10,559 nt of DNA from Alphaproteobacteria bacterium. Its GTDB lineage: Bacteria; Pseudomonadota; Alphaproteobacteria; Puniceispirillales; Puniceispirillaceae. How positions within the stretch are numbered: position 1 is the first letter of the stretch; each line of letters opens with the position of its first letter. The notes beneath the pieces were generated by a model. The model had not been told where the DNA came from. It made no database searches and saw only the letters and a list, made by a program, of their open reading frames with translations. The stretch is from NCBI GenBank assembly GCA_011524805.1, contig WTJO01000114.1, forward strand, positions 1-10,559, given 5' to 3'. Shown piece by piece: positions 1-5,989 of this stretch. Made by a program: the position numbers and the translations under genes.

Positions 1-849
1 CTGCCGCCACTATCAGAGGCAGAATGGCTGCGGGTTTTCGGTCTATATAAATCATCACCTGAATTTAACGAGATTAACTCGGACATGGATCTGGCAGGGT
101 TCAAGATGATTTTCTTCTGGGAATATGTTCACCGGCTCTGGGGGCGTCTGCTGGGGCTGGCCTTTATCATCCCGCTCATTTTCTTTTTTGTCCGTGGCAT
201 GGTGCCAGCGGGCTATGGGCTGAAGCTGGTCGGGCTGATGGTGCTTGGCGGCATGCAGGGAGGTATCGGCTGGTGGATGGTCGCCTCAGGTCTGGTTGAT
301 AATCCGGCTGTCTCGCAATACCGTCTGGCCACCCATCTATCGATGGCGCTGCTGATTTTTCTGCTGTTGCTCTGGACAGGGCTTAATCTGCGCTTTGGCA
401 CCGCCAGAATACCGACAGGGTTCGGGGCTGTCAGCTTTGTGCTTCTGGCCATCACTATTGTTGCCGGCGCCTTTGTGGCCGGACTTGATGGCGGGCTGGT
501 CTATAATGAATATCCGCTGATGGGCGAGGGCTTTATGCCTGTTGAATATGGCGAGTTCGGGCGGATAGATGCGTTTGAAAATCCGGCATCTGCACAGTTT
601 CATCATCGCTGGCTTGCACTTGTAACCGTGATTGCGATTGCCACGCTCTGGCGGCGTGCCGTCAAGGCTAATATGGGCTCTAGCGCACATCTGATGCTGA
701 TGATGGTCGGGGTGCAATTTGCGCTTGGGCTGACCACCTTGCTATTATATGTGCCGGTATGGGCAGGCGCACTACACCAGCTAGGCGCGGTGCTGCTGCT
801 TGGGGCGGCGGCGAATCTGCTTCATAAGATGAACAGAGGCGCGGCGTAA
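1..849 (+). CDS. ctaA: Heme A synthase (CtaA/COX15 family), 5' end missing
   Basis: Integral membrane enzyme that oxidises the C8 methyl of heme O to a formyl group, giving heme A for aa3-type cytochrome oxidase. The reading frame is open from base 1, so the gene starts upstream; 282 residues are visible and only the N-terminal first membrane segment appears to be missing. Family signatures, numbered from the first visible codon: the EYVHR segment with candidate heme ligand His44, the GLVDNP...YRLATHL segment with His112, QFHHR with His201/202, and ALHQ with His259. Several hydrophobic segments of about 20 residues separate these motifs, as expected for this polytopic family. An internal ATG at 85 lies inside the conserved domain and is not the real start. 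The gene converges on aspS with a 17-base gap and no obvious terminator. Family assignment is firm. Confidence 0.95.
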   Translation: MPPLSEAEWLRVFGLYKSSPEFNEINSDMDLAGFKMIFFWEYVHRLWGRLLGLAFIIPLIFFFVRGMVPAGYGLKLVGLMVLGGMQGGIGWWMVASGLVDNPAVSQYRLATHLSMALLIFLLLLWTGLNLRFGTARIPTGFGAVSFVLLAITIVAGAFVAGLDGGLVYNEYPLMGEGFMPVEYGEFGRIDAFENPASAQFHHRWLALVTVIAIATLWRRAVKANMGSSAHLMLMMVGVQFALGLTTLLLYVPVWAGALHQLGAVLLLGAAANLLHKMNRGAA

Positions 850-866
850 CAGCCAGCCATACAGCC

Positions 867-2633
867 TTATGATTTTTTCGGTAACTGCTTTCTGATATGC
901 AATTCGCGCAAGGCGGTTTCATCTACCTCGGACGGTGCATTCATCATCAAATCTTCTGCCTTGCCATTCATCGGGAATAAAATCACTTCCCTGATATTCG
1001 GCTCATCGGCAATTAGCATCACCATTCTGTCAATGCCGGGGGCAATACCGCCATGCGGCGGCGCACCAAATTTGAAGGCATTAATCATGCCTGCAAATTG
1101 CTCATCTACTGTTTCGGCGCCATAGCCTGCGATCTCGAAAGCACGATACATCACTTCTGGCAAATGGTTTCGAATAGCCCCTGATGACAATTCAACACCG
1201 TTACATACCAGATCATACTGCCATGCTTTAATGCTTAGCGGGTCATCCTCATTCAGCGCTTTCAGCCCGCCCTGCGGCATTGAAAACGGATTATGAGAGA
1301 AGTCAATCTTGCCTGTTGTCTCATCCAGCTCATACATCGGAAAATCAACAATCCAGCAAAATTTGAACACTGAGCTATCAATCAGATTTTGCTCGGTGCC
1401 AATACGTATTCTGGCCTTGCCTGCAAGGCTGGCCGCCTCCGAAGCAGGCGCACAGGCGAAAAATACTGCATCGCCATCTTCTGCGCCGCAACGCTGTCTG
1501 ATCTCTTCTGCCTTTTCTGCACCTAATGCCTTGGCGACAGGCCCTCTGGCCTCGCCCTCGCCATAGATGATATAGCCCATGCCGGGGGCACCTTCACCTT
1601 GCGCCCATGCGTTCATTCTGTCTGCGATTGCACGACTGCCGCATTTAGGCCCGGGAACAGCGCGCACAACCGCGCCTTTTTCGATATTTTTGGCAAAAAT
1701 CGAAAAGCCTGAACCGTCAAAAATATCTGTAACATCAGAAATTTCAATCGGGATTCTGAGATCTGGCTTGTCAGAGCCATATTTCAGCATCGCATCATCA
1801 AACGCAATATGCACAAAATCAGGGTCAACCTGCTTGTCTGAAAATTCTTCAAACACGCCCTTGATGACAGGCTCGACCGCATCAAACACATCTGCCTGTT
1901 CAACAAAGCTCATCTCAAGGTCAAGCTGGTAAAATTCGCCCGGGCTTCTATCTGCGCGGCTATCTTCATCTCTGAAGCATGGTGCAATCTGGAAATAGCG
2001 GTCAAAGCCGGAGACCATGATAAGCTGTTTGAATTGCTGTGGGGCTTGCGGAAGCGCATAAAATTTACCCGGATGCAGACGCGCCGGCACCAGAAAATCT
2101 CTTGCACCCTCAGGTGAGGAGGCTGTCAGAATAGGGGTCTGAAATTCGGTAAAGCCCTGCGCTACCATACGCTGGCGGATAGACTGGATAATTTGGGCAC
2201 GCAACATGATATTGGCATGCGGCCGCTGTCGCCGCAAATCCAGATAGCGATATTTCAGCCTTATCTCTTCGCCGGAATCTTCATCCGAATTGACCTGTAA
2301 TGGCAATGTGTCGGCCACAGACTGAACCGTAATCTGCTGTATCTGCACCTCGATAGCGCCTGTCGGCAGGGACGCATTGACAGTATCTTCCGAGCGGGCA
2401 CGCACCTCGCCGGTAATGGTCAGCACTGTTTCGTTCCGCACAGTCTCGGCAATGTCAAAATCGGCATCAGAGCTGTCAATCACACATTGCGTCAGCCCGT
2501 GATGGTCACGCAAATCAATAAACACCACACCGCCATGATCCCGTTTGCGATGCACCCAGCCTGAAATCCGGACAGTCTGCCCGATATCAGACGCCGTAAG
2601 GGCAGCGCAGTGATGTGTGCGATAAATATGCAT
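867..2633 (-). CDS. aspS: Aspartyl-tRNA synthetase, probably non-discriminating
   Basis: Class II synthetase that charges tRNA(Asp) with aspartate in the cytoplasm; 588 residues, usual for the bacterial form. Order: N-terminal OB-fold anticodon-binding domain (about 1-105), motif 1 near 160-183, motif 2 with FRDEDSRADR from about 220, the inserted bacterial GAD domain, and motif 3 GGIAPGIDRM from 528. In the OB fold, RDHGG puts His at position 33. The Pseudomonas non-discriminating enzyme has His there and E. coli AspRS has Leu, so this enzyme probably also makes Asp-tRNA(Asn) for GatCAB; that is inference. A start 12 bases upstream (2645) is possible, but the ATG at 2633 has GAGG six bases before it and gives the family-typical N-terminus MHIYRTH. 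It lies 135 bases downstream of bmt and may be read from that transcript or from its own promoter. Confidence 0.97.
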   Translation of the reverse strand: MHIYRTHHCAALTASDIGQTVRISGWVHRKRDHGGVVFIDLRDHHGLTQCVIDSSDADFDIAETVRNETVLTITGEVRARSEDTVNASLPTGAIEVQIQQITVQSVADTLPLQVNSDEDSGEEIRLKYRYLDLRRQRPHANIMLRAQIIQSIRQRMVAQGFTEFQTPILTASSPEGARDFLVPARLHPGKFYALPQAPQQFKQLIMVSGFDRYFQIAPCFRDEDSRADRSPGEFYQLDLEMSFVEQADVFDAVEPVIKGVFEEFSDKQVDPDFVHIAFDDAMLKYGSDKPDLRIPIEISDVTDIFDGSGFSIFAKNIEKGAVVRAVPGPKCGSRAIADRMNAWAQGEGAPGMGYIIYGEGEARGPVAKALGAEKAEEIRQRCGAEDGDAVFFACAPASEAASLAGKARIRIGTEQNLIDSSVFKFCWIVDFPMYELDETTGKIDFSHNPFSMPQGGLKALNEDDPLSIKAWQYDLVCNGVELSSGAIRNHLPEVMYRAFEIAGYGAETVDEQFAGMINAFKFGAPPHGGIAPGIDRMVMLIADEPNIREVILFPMNGKAEDLMMNAPSEVDETALRELHIRKQLPKKS

Positions 2634-2639
2634 GACAAG

Positions 2640-2643
2640 CCTC
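2640..2643 (-). promoter_or_regulatory. Ribosome binding site deciding the aspS start
   Basis: On the minus strand, GAGG sits six bases before the ATG at 2633-2631. Its first G is the last base of an upstream in-frame ATG at 2645-2643, so the upstream ATG cannot use this site. This supports the shorter aspS protein beginning MHIYRTH. Confidence 0.7.
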
Positions 2644-2768
2644 ATATAAAATCAAATGGCAAAACAGGGTAAACGCCTCGTTTTCGGGGTGCAGTATGCA
2701 TCAATTACGCCAAACTGCAAGCCTGCATCTTAACGCCCTTGTCAGATTGTCAGGGCTATCATGCCGCT

Positions 2769-3797
2769 TTATGCAGCAGAGCGGCGTCTGCGGCGCGGTC
2801 TTGAGTTACTGCCAACAGGTGAAGCAGGCACATCTTTCCATGCTATGCCGAGCTCTGTCTCCAGCCTGTCTGTGTCCGGTCTGCCGCCCGGCGGGGTGCT
2901 GTTAAGCGCCTCTGCCATGGCCTTGATATGTTCAGGCGTGGTACCGCAACACCCGCCAATCACCAACGCACCGGCATCCCGTGCCAGCACCGCATAGCTT
3001 GCCATTAATTCAGGGGTGCCATGATAATGAATCTTGCCATCCAGATATTGCGGAATCCCGCAATTACCCTTGGCGATAATCATCTGCTTGACACCCTCTC
3101 CAAAGCCTGTCACAGAATGAAGCAGCTCGGCAGGGCCAATCCCGCAATTCGCCCCAAAGCCGTTCAGCCCCAGCTTGCGTGCATAGCCAGCATAATCCTC
3201 AGGGGTGATGCCCATCATTGACCGGCCAGCCGTATCAAAGGTCATGGTTGCAAATACAGGCAGACCGGTAGCACGCGCAGCATTGGCGGCGGCCTCAACC
3301 TCTTCAAGAGAGGACATGGTTTCGATTTGCAGTAAATCTACCCCGCCTTCTGCCAGCGCCTCTGCCTGCTCGGCAAAAACAGCCTCGGCCTGTGCCATGT
3401 CAAGCGCACCAAGCGGCGCAAACAGCTCGCCCGTCGGCCCGATTGAGCCTGCCACCAGCACATCGCGCGGAGCGGCATCAGCGGCCGCTCTTGCCAGTCT
3501 GGCCGCCGCAATATTCAGCTCAGCCACCCTGTCTTCTGCCTCATGCAGTTTCAGCCTGAGCGCATTGCCACCAAATGAATTAGTCAGAATAATATCCGCA
3601 CCGGCATCAATAAAGTCATTATGGAGCGAGCTGATCTTTTCAGGTGCTTCGACATTCCATAATTCGGGCGGATAGCCTGTCTCAAGCCCTACCCTGAACA
3701 GATTGGTGCCTGTTGCGCCATCTGCCAGAAGCCAGCCTTTCTGTGCAAGGCATGCCGCCAGCTTTTCGTGCTTTTCCTGTCTGTAATCCTGAGTCAT
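2769..3797 (-). CDS. bmt: Betaine-homocysteine S-methyltransferase (Bmt)
   Basis: Zinc-dependent enzyme of the Pfam homocysteine S-methyltransferase family that regenerates methionine from homocysteine. It has 342 residues. Visible motifs: LLADGATGTNLF near the N-terminus, GSIGPTGE around 117-124, FGANCGIG with Cys218, and GGCCGTTPEH with Cys283 and Cys284, the three thiolate zinc ligands. The overall sequence resembles what I know of the alphaproteobacterial Bmt group that uses glycine betaine as donor. Dimethylsulfoniopropionate or S-methylmethionine cannot be excluded from sequence. After the barrel comes a Pro/Ser-rich linker ending in six Arg within the last ten residues. The ATG at 3797 is preferred over a GTG at 3800 because AGAGG is five bases before the ATG and only two before the GTG. 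The DUF1289 gene ends 36 bases upstream, which suggests a shared transcript. Confidence 0.85.
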   Translation of the reverse strand: MTQDYRQEKHEKLAACLAQKGWLLADGATGTNLFRVGLETGYPPELWNVEAPEKISSLHNDFIDAGADIILTNSFGGNALRLKLHEAEDRVAELNIAAARLARAAADAAPRDVLVAGSIGPTGELFAPLGALDMAQAEAVFAEQAEALAEGGVDLLQIETMSSLEEVEAAANAARATGLPVFATMTFDTAGRSMMGITPEDYAGYARKLGLNGFGANCGIGPAELLHSVTGFGEGVKQMIIAKGNCGIPQYLDGKIHYHGTPELMASYAVLARDAGALVIGGCCGTTPEHIKAMAEALNSTPPGGRPDTDRLETELGIAWKDVPASPVGSNSRPRRRRRSAA

Positions 3798-3833
3798 CAC
3801 AGCCTCTTTCAGTATGTATTCCGGTTAAAGGCG

Positions 3834-4055
3834 CTACAGAAATTTTTTTCTCTGCCGCCCTGACTGTCTACGGGAAATACCTGTACTTGCTTCTCGCCTT
3901 TTCCGCAATTGTGCCAGAAGCTGGGCCTGTTCGTCCAGTGTCATGCGGGGCCAGCTGGCAATTTCTGCACGTGTGCGATGGCACCCCGAACATTCGCCGC
4001 TAGTCGGGTTAATCTGGCAGATACTGATACAGGGCGAAGGAAGTCGTTCTGTCAT
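3834..4055 (-). CDS. DUF1289 family small Cys-rich protein
   Basis: A 73-residue protein with the DUF1289 pattern: SPCISIC (Cys9, Cys13), then GECSGCHRT (Cys22, Cys25), then EIASW with the conserved Trp35. The C-x3-C...C-x2-C spacing suggests a small zinc- or iron-sulfur-binding module. That is inferred from the cysteines; the family has no function known to me. The tail is strongly basic and lacks a membrane segment or signal peptide. The ribosome binding site is weak. A TATAAT element at 4069-4074 on the minus strand lies a short way upstream but has no clear -35 partner. The gene starts 37 bases after the DJ-1-like gene and ends 36 bases before bmt, so it is probably the middle gene of a three-gene transcript. 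Confidence 0.85.
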   Translation of the reverse strand: MTERLPSPCISICQINPTSGECSGCHRTRAEIASWPRMTLDEQAQLLAQLRKRREASTGISRRQSGRQRKKFL

Positions 4056-4092
4056 GGGCTAGCCCTGTATTATATGCGGTGCTGTCGGCGTC

Positions 4093-4626
4093 TTATGCCG
4101 CCGCGCTATCATCTTTCAGCGTTGCCAGATAGCTTGCACAATAGCTGAAAAAGCTGCGGGCAACAGCATCTGCAGGCGCATCAGATGATGCCCAAGTCAG
4201 ATTTCCGGCCTGTCCGACCTGACCCTGTGCCTTTAATGCCGCAACATCAATATCGGGTATGATCTCGGCCACCATATCAAGTGCATTATCCTGAACCAGA
4301 ATCGGCATGGACTGGCGCATAAAGGCACGCACAATCCGCACGGTGTGTAATTCATCTGACAATGTGCCAATATGGGTCTCGCCAGAGGGGATCACCAGCG
4401 CGTCAAAATCTATCGCCAACGTCTCGTTAAAGGCTACATCCACAGGATAGCTCATCGCCACCTGCCCGCCTGTCACGCCATTCACCAGCCCGGCATTTGG
4501 CGAAATCACCTTTAGCACAATATTCTGTGCCAGCAGCATTTTCTGTAAACCAACAAAAGCTGATTGATCAAATCCATGTGAGGCCATGATGGCAAATTTG
4601 CGTGATGAAAGCGAAGGTGAAGACAT
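4093..4626 (-). CDS. DJ-1/PfpI-like protein lacking the nucleophile cysteine
   Basis: A 177-residue cytoplasmic protein with the DJ-1/PfpI flavodoxin-like fold: a first strand FAIMASHGFD, then VLKVISPNAG, then FDALVIPSG (about 74-82), and the nucleophile-elbow region at about 107-118. Active family members read roughly K-P-x-x-x-I-C-H-G there. This protein reads MPILVQDNA, so Asp113 replaces the Cys and Asn114 the His. The Glu that normally activates the Cys also appears to be Asp20. Protease, glyoxalase or deglycase activity by the usual mechanism is therefore unlikely. A binding or structural role, as proposed for the DJ-1-like tail of large catalases, is a possible analogy. The start is supported by GGGGA nine bases upstream and a promoter at 4773-4801. 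The substrate is unknown. Confidence 0.8.
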   Translation of the reverse strand: MSSPSLSSRKFAIMASHGFDQSAFVGLQKMLLAQNIVLKVISPNAGLVNGVTGGQVAMSYPVDVAFNETLAIDFDALVIPSGETHIGTLSDELHTVRIVRAFMRQSMPILVQDNALDMVAEIIPDIDVAALKAQGQVGQAGNLTWASSDAPADAVARSFFSYCASYLATLKDDSAAA

Positions 4627-4663
4627 CTGTAAAAATCCCCGTAATCATAAATATAGCAATTGT

Positions 4664-4720
4664 GGCTGTACGTGACAGCCAGTCATTTTCTGGCACTATG
4701 CCTCCGATAATGACGGAAGC
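4664..4720 (-). other. Structured 5' leader of the DJ-1-like gene (two hairpins)
   Basis: If transcription starts just downstream of the promoter at 4773-4801, the message carries about 140 untranslated bases. Two hairpins are visible. At 4700-4720 a seven-pair stem GCTTCCG/CGGAGGC encloses a seven-base loop; one pair is G-U on the minus-strand RNA and would be an A-C mismatch on the other strand. At 4663-4681 a perfect seven-pair stem TGGCTGT/ACAGCCA encloses a five-base loop. The second lies about 40 bases upstream of the start codon. No known riboswitch consensus is recognised. Confidence 0.35.
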
Positions 4721-4772
4721 CTGAATAGCTGAAAACCATGTGTGATCGCGAAAGCGCACGGTTAGTGAGGGG

Positions 4773-4801
4773 GTTATATCCTCATTAACACTTTTTTTCA
4801 A
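4773..4801 (-). promoter_or_regulatory. Sigma70-type promoter for the DJ-1/DUF1289/bmt cluster
   Basis: On the minus strand, TTGAAA (complement of 4796-4801) and TATAAC (complement of 4773-4778) are separated by exactly 17 bases. The spacer begins with a short A tract. Each box matches five of six consensus positions. The direction and location fit transcription into the gene starting at 4626. A weaker alternative -10 (TATATT) lies closer to the gene, around 4650-4655. Confidence 0.6.
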
Positions 4802-4891
4802 GCATCTAGTCCAGATGGCTTACCGCTTTGTCACAGACAGATTATTCTTTAGGCATTTGGCCAGTCCCAAAGGCTAGTAACATAAAAATAT

Positions 4892-4977
4892 AGGGCTAAT
4901 CTATGCTGGCCGGCGATGAGAAAAAATAGCCCTTCCCAGCCGCAAGGCATCAGATATCTTGTCAGGCTAATCATCGC
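4892..4977. repeat. Overlapping inverted repeats with alternative pairings
   Basis: AGGGCTA at 4892-4898 is the exact reverse complement of TAGCCCT at 4927-4933. GCGATGA at 4913-4919 is the exact reverse complement of TCATCGC at 4971-4977. TAGCC at 4927-4931 can also pair with GGCTA at 4965-4969, inside the second stem, so two folds compete for the same segment. The octamer GGCTAATC occurs twice (4894-4901 and 4965-4972). Read on the minus strand, the TAGCC...GGCTA stem is followed directly by six T (4926-4921), resembling a weak intrinsic terminator. A function as a small RNA, attenuator or protein operator is speculative. Confidence 0.45.
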
Positions 4978-4982
4978 AAAAC

Positions 4983-5022
4983 AATCTAAAAAAAACGTAA
5001 ATTCAGAGCATTTTTTTTGATT
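4983..5022. repeat. A8/T8 inverted repeat
   Basis: AATC, one unpaired T and eight A (4983-4995) are mirrored by eight T and GATT (5011-5022) around a 15-base centre, giving 12 possible pairs with a one-base bulge. An RNA hairpin made almost entirely of A-U pairs would be weak. Phased A/T tracts in DNA instead suggest curvature or an UP-like element upstream of a promoter. Confidence 0.4.
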
Positions 5023-5145
5023 TTTCTCGTTGCCTGTCTCTGGCCGTCAGACATTCAAGTGATCGTGTCATCTGCGAGATGCGTAAATATGGATAGTTTG
5101 GGTTGTTATAGCCCTGATGGACAGCTATGGTAATGGTGGCTAGGC

Positions 5146-5168
5146 GTCAGCCCAGAAGAAGGGCAGAC
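5146..5168 (+). promoter_or_regulatory. folE: Hairpin in the folE 5' leader
   Basis: GTCAGCCC at 5146-5153 pairs with GGGCAGAC at 5161-5168: three pairs, an A-A mismatch, then four G-C pairs closing a seven-base purine loop. It ends 33 bases before the folE start. Just upstream, ATAGC/GCTAT around 5109-5126 can also pair. Tetrahydrofolate class II riboswitches occur ahead of folE in Alphaproteobacteria, but I cannot match this sequence to that consensus from memory, so this is only a candidate regulatory leader. Confidence 0.3.
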
Positions 5169-5201
5169 AACACTATCAGACAAAATAATACGGGACCGAA
5201 G

Positions 5202-5864
5202 ATGATGACCTCATATGATGAAATTGCAGAACTGGCAACACAGCCAGCTGACCAGCAAAGCGCCGAGGACCAGCCAAAGGGCATTGGCACTGCCAGACCT
5301 ACACGCCGGCAGGCCGAAGCCGCAGTCGAGCTTCTGCTGAGATGGGCAGGCGATGATCCTGCGCGTGAAGGGCTGGTTGACACGCCTGCGCGTGTGGTGC
5401 GCTCGTATGAAGAATTTTTCTCCGGCTATGATGATAACCCCGAAGAGATGCTTGCCCGCACCTTTGAAGAGGTTGAGGGATATCATGATATGGTGATGCT
5501 GCGTGATATTGCCCTGCAATCTCATTGCGAACATCATATGGTGCCAATTCTGGGGGTTGCCCACATTGCCTATCTGCCAGACAGGCGGGTAGTTGGCATT
5601 TCCAAGCTGGCGCGGGTGCTGGACAGCTTTGCCCGCCGCCTGCAGACACAGGAAACCATGACAGCGCAAATCTCGCAGACCATCCAGAATGCGCTTGCGC
5701 CCAAAGGGGTGGCGATTCTGATTGATGCCCAGCATCAGTGCATGACAACACGTGGCGTGAAAAAGGCAGATGTATCGATGGTCACAACCAGCTTCACCGG
5801 CGTCTTCAAGACAGATGATGCCCTGAGGAACAGGTTTTTTAGCCAGATACAGATGCCAAGATAG
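5202..5864 (+). CDS. folE: GTP cyclohydrolase I
   Basis: Zinc enzyme that converts GTP to 7,8-dihydroneopterin triphosphate, the first step of folate synthesis; it acts as a cytoplasmic homodecamer. It has 220 residues from this start. The catalytic domain begins near residue 35. SHCEHHMVPI supplies Cys109 (zinc) with His111/His112, and HQCM supplies His178 and the second zinc Cys180. GISKLAR (132-138), RLQTQE (146-151) and the TRGVKKADVSMVTTSFTGVF stretch are standard family blocks. Two adjacent ATGs (5202 and 5205) are possible starts, with GGGA six bases before the first. An in-frame ATG at 5127 would add 25 Arg-rich residues across the leader hairpin and is disfavoured. The first 30 or so residues are Gln/Asp-rich, as in the variable N-terminus of the family. 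trkH follows 125 bases downstream, so co-transcription is uncertain. Confidence 0.95.
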   Translation: MMTSYDEIAELATQPADQQSAEDQPKGIGTARPTRRQAEAAVELLLRWAGDDPAREGLVDTPARVVRSYEEFFSGYDDNPEEMLARTFEEVEGYHDMVMLRDIALQSHCEHHMVPILGVAHIAYLPDRRVVGISKLARVLDSFARRLQTQETMTAQISQTIQNALAPKGVAILIDAQHQCMTTRGVKKADVSMVTTSFTGVFKTDDALRNRFFSQIQMPR

Positions 5865-5975
5865 CCCTGCCGGCATTGCGCTGACTGGACAAATCACCGA
5901 AAAACCCGTATCTATCGCAGAAGCGTGGACTGGCTATATGTAATCTGGCCATGCCCGCATATCGTTGGTAGTGTC

Positions 5976-5981
5976 AGGTGA
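5976..5981 (+). promoter_or_regulatory. trkH: Ribosome binding site deciding the trkH start
   Basis: AGGTGA lies eight bases before the ATG at 5990. An in-frame GTG at 5978-5980 sits inside this site and has no good site of its own, so the ATG is the better start and the protein begins MQAAPVL. Confidence 0.65.
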
Positions 5982-5989
5982 TTTCATCT

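Larger units (their letters stand above)
4802..5201. other. Gene-free divergent regulatory region upstream of folE
   Basis: No credible protein-coding frame is seen in this 400-base stretch, which is more AT-rich than its neighbours and contains several homopolymer A and T runs. It lies between the minus-strand promoter of the DJ-1-like gene and the folE start. It contains overlapping inverted repeats (4892-4977), an A8/T8 inverted repeat (4983-5022) and a hairpin near folE (5146-5168). I found no convincing -35/-10 pair for folE, although the folE promoter must lie here. An open frame begins at 5127 in phase with folE, but its first 25 codons encode a basic, unconserved-looking stretch and are taken as leader. 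Confidence 0.6.

Noticed and set aside
2719..2760. Terminator after bmt (GCCCT...AGGGC inverted repeat)
   Set aside because: Only five pairs with a 12-base loop and no T run on the minus strand.
3205..3675. Plus-strand 156-codon frame opposite bmt
   Set aside because: Ala/Ser-rich low-complexity translation typical of the antisense of an alanine-rich gene.
3798..3836. SAM-II or SAM-V riboswitch directly upstream of bmt
   Set aside because: Such elements precede betaine-homocysteine methyltransferase in some marine bacteria, but the gap to the upstream gene is only 36 bases and no matching stem or pseudoknot is visible.
4568..4801. Minus-strand 77-codon frame starting at 4801 with hydrophobic segments
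   Set aside because: Its start overlaps the -35 box of a good promoter, it runs over the DJ-1-like gene's ribosome binding site and into that gene in another frame, and it has no recognisable motif. Leader hairpins explain the region better.
5127..5201. Extended N-terminus of FolE from the ATG at 5127
   Set aside because: The added residues are Arg-rich and unlike FolE N-termini, they would cross the leader hairpin, and a better-placed site precedes the ATG at 5202.
5211..5897. Long minus-strand frame (228 codons) opposite folE
   Set aside because: Composition is His/Cys-rich and shadow-like, and it lies fully antisense to a confidently identified folE.
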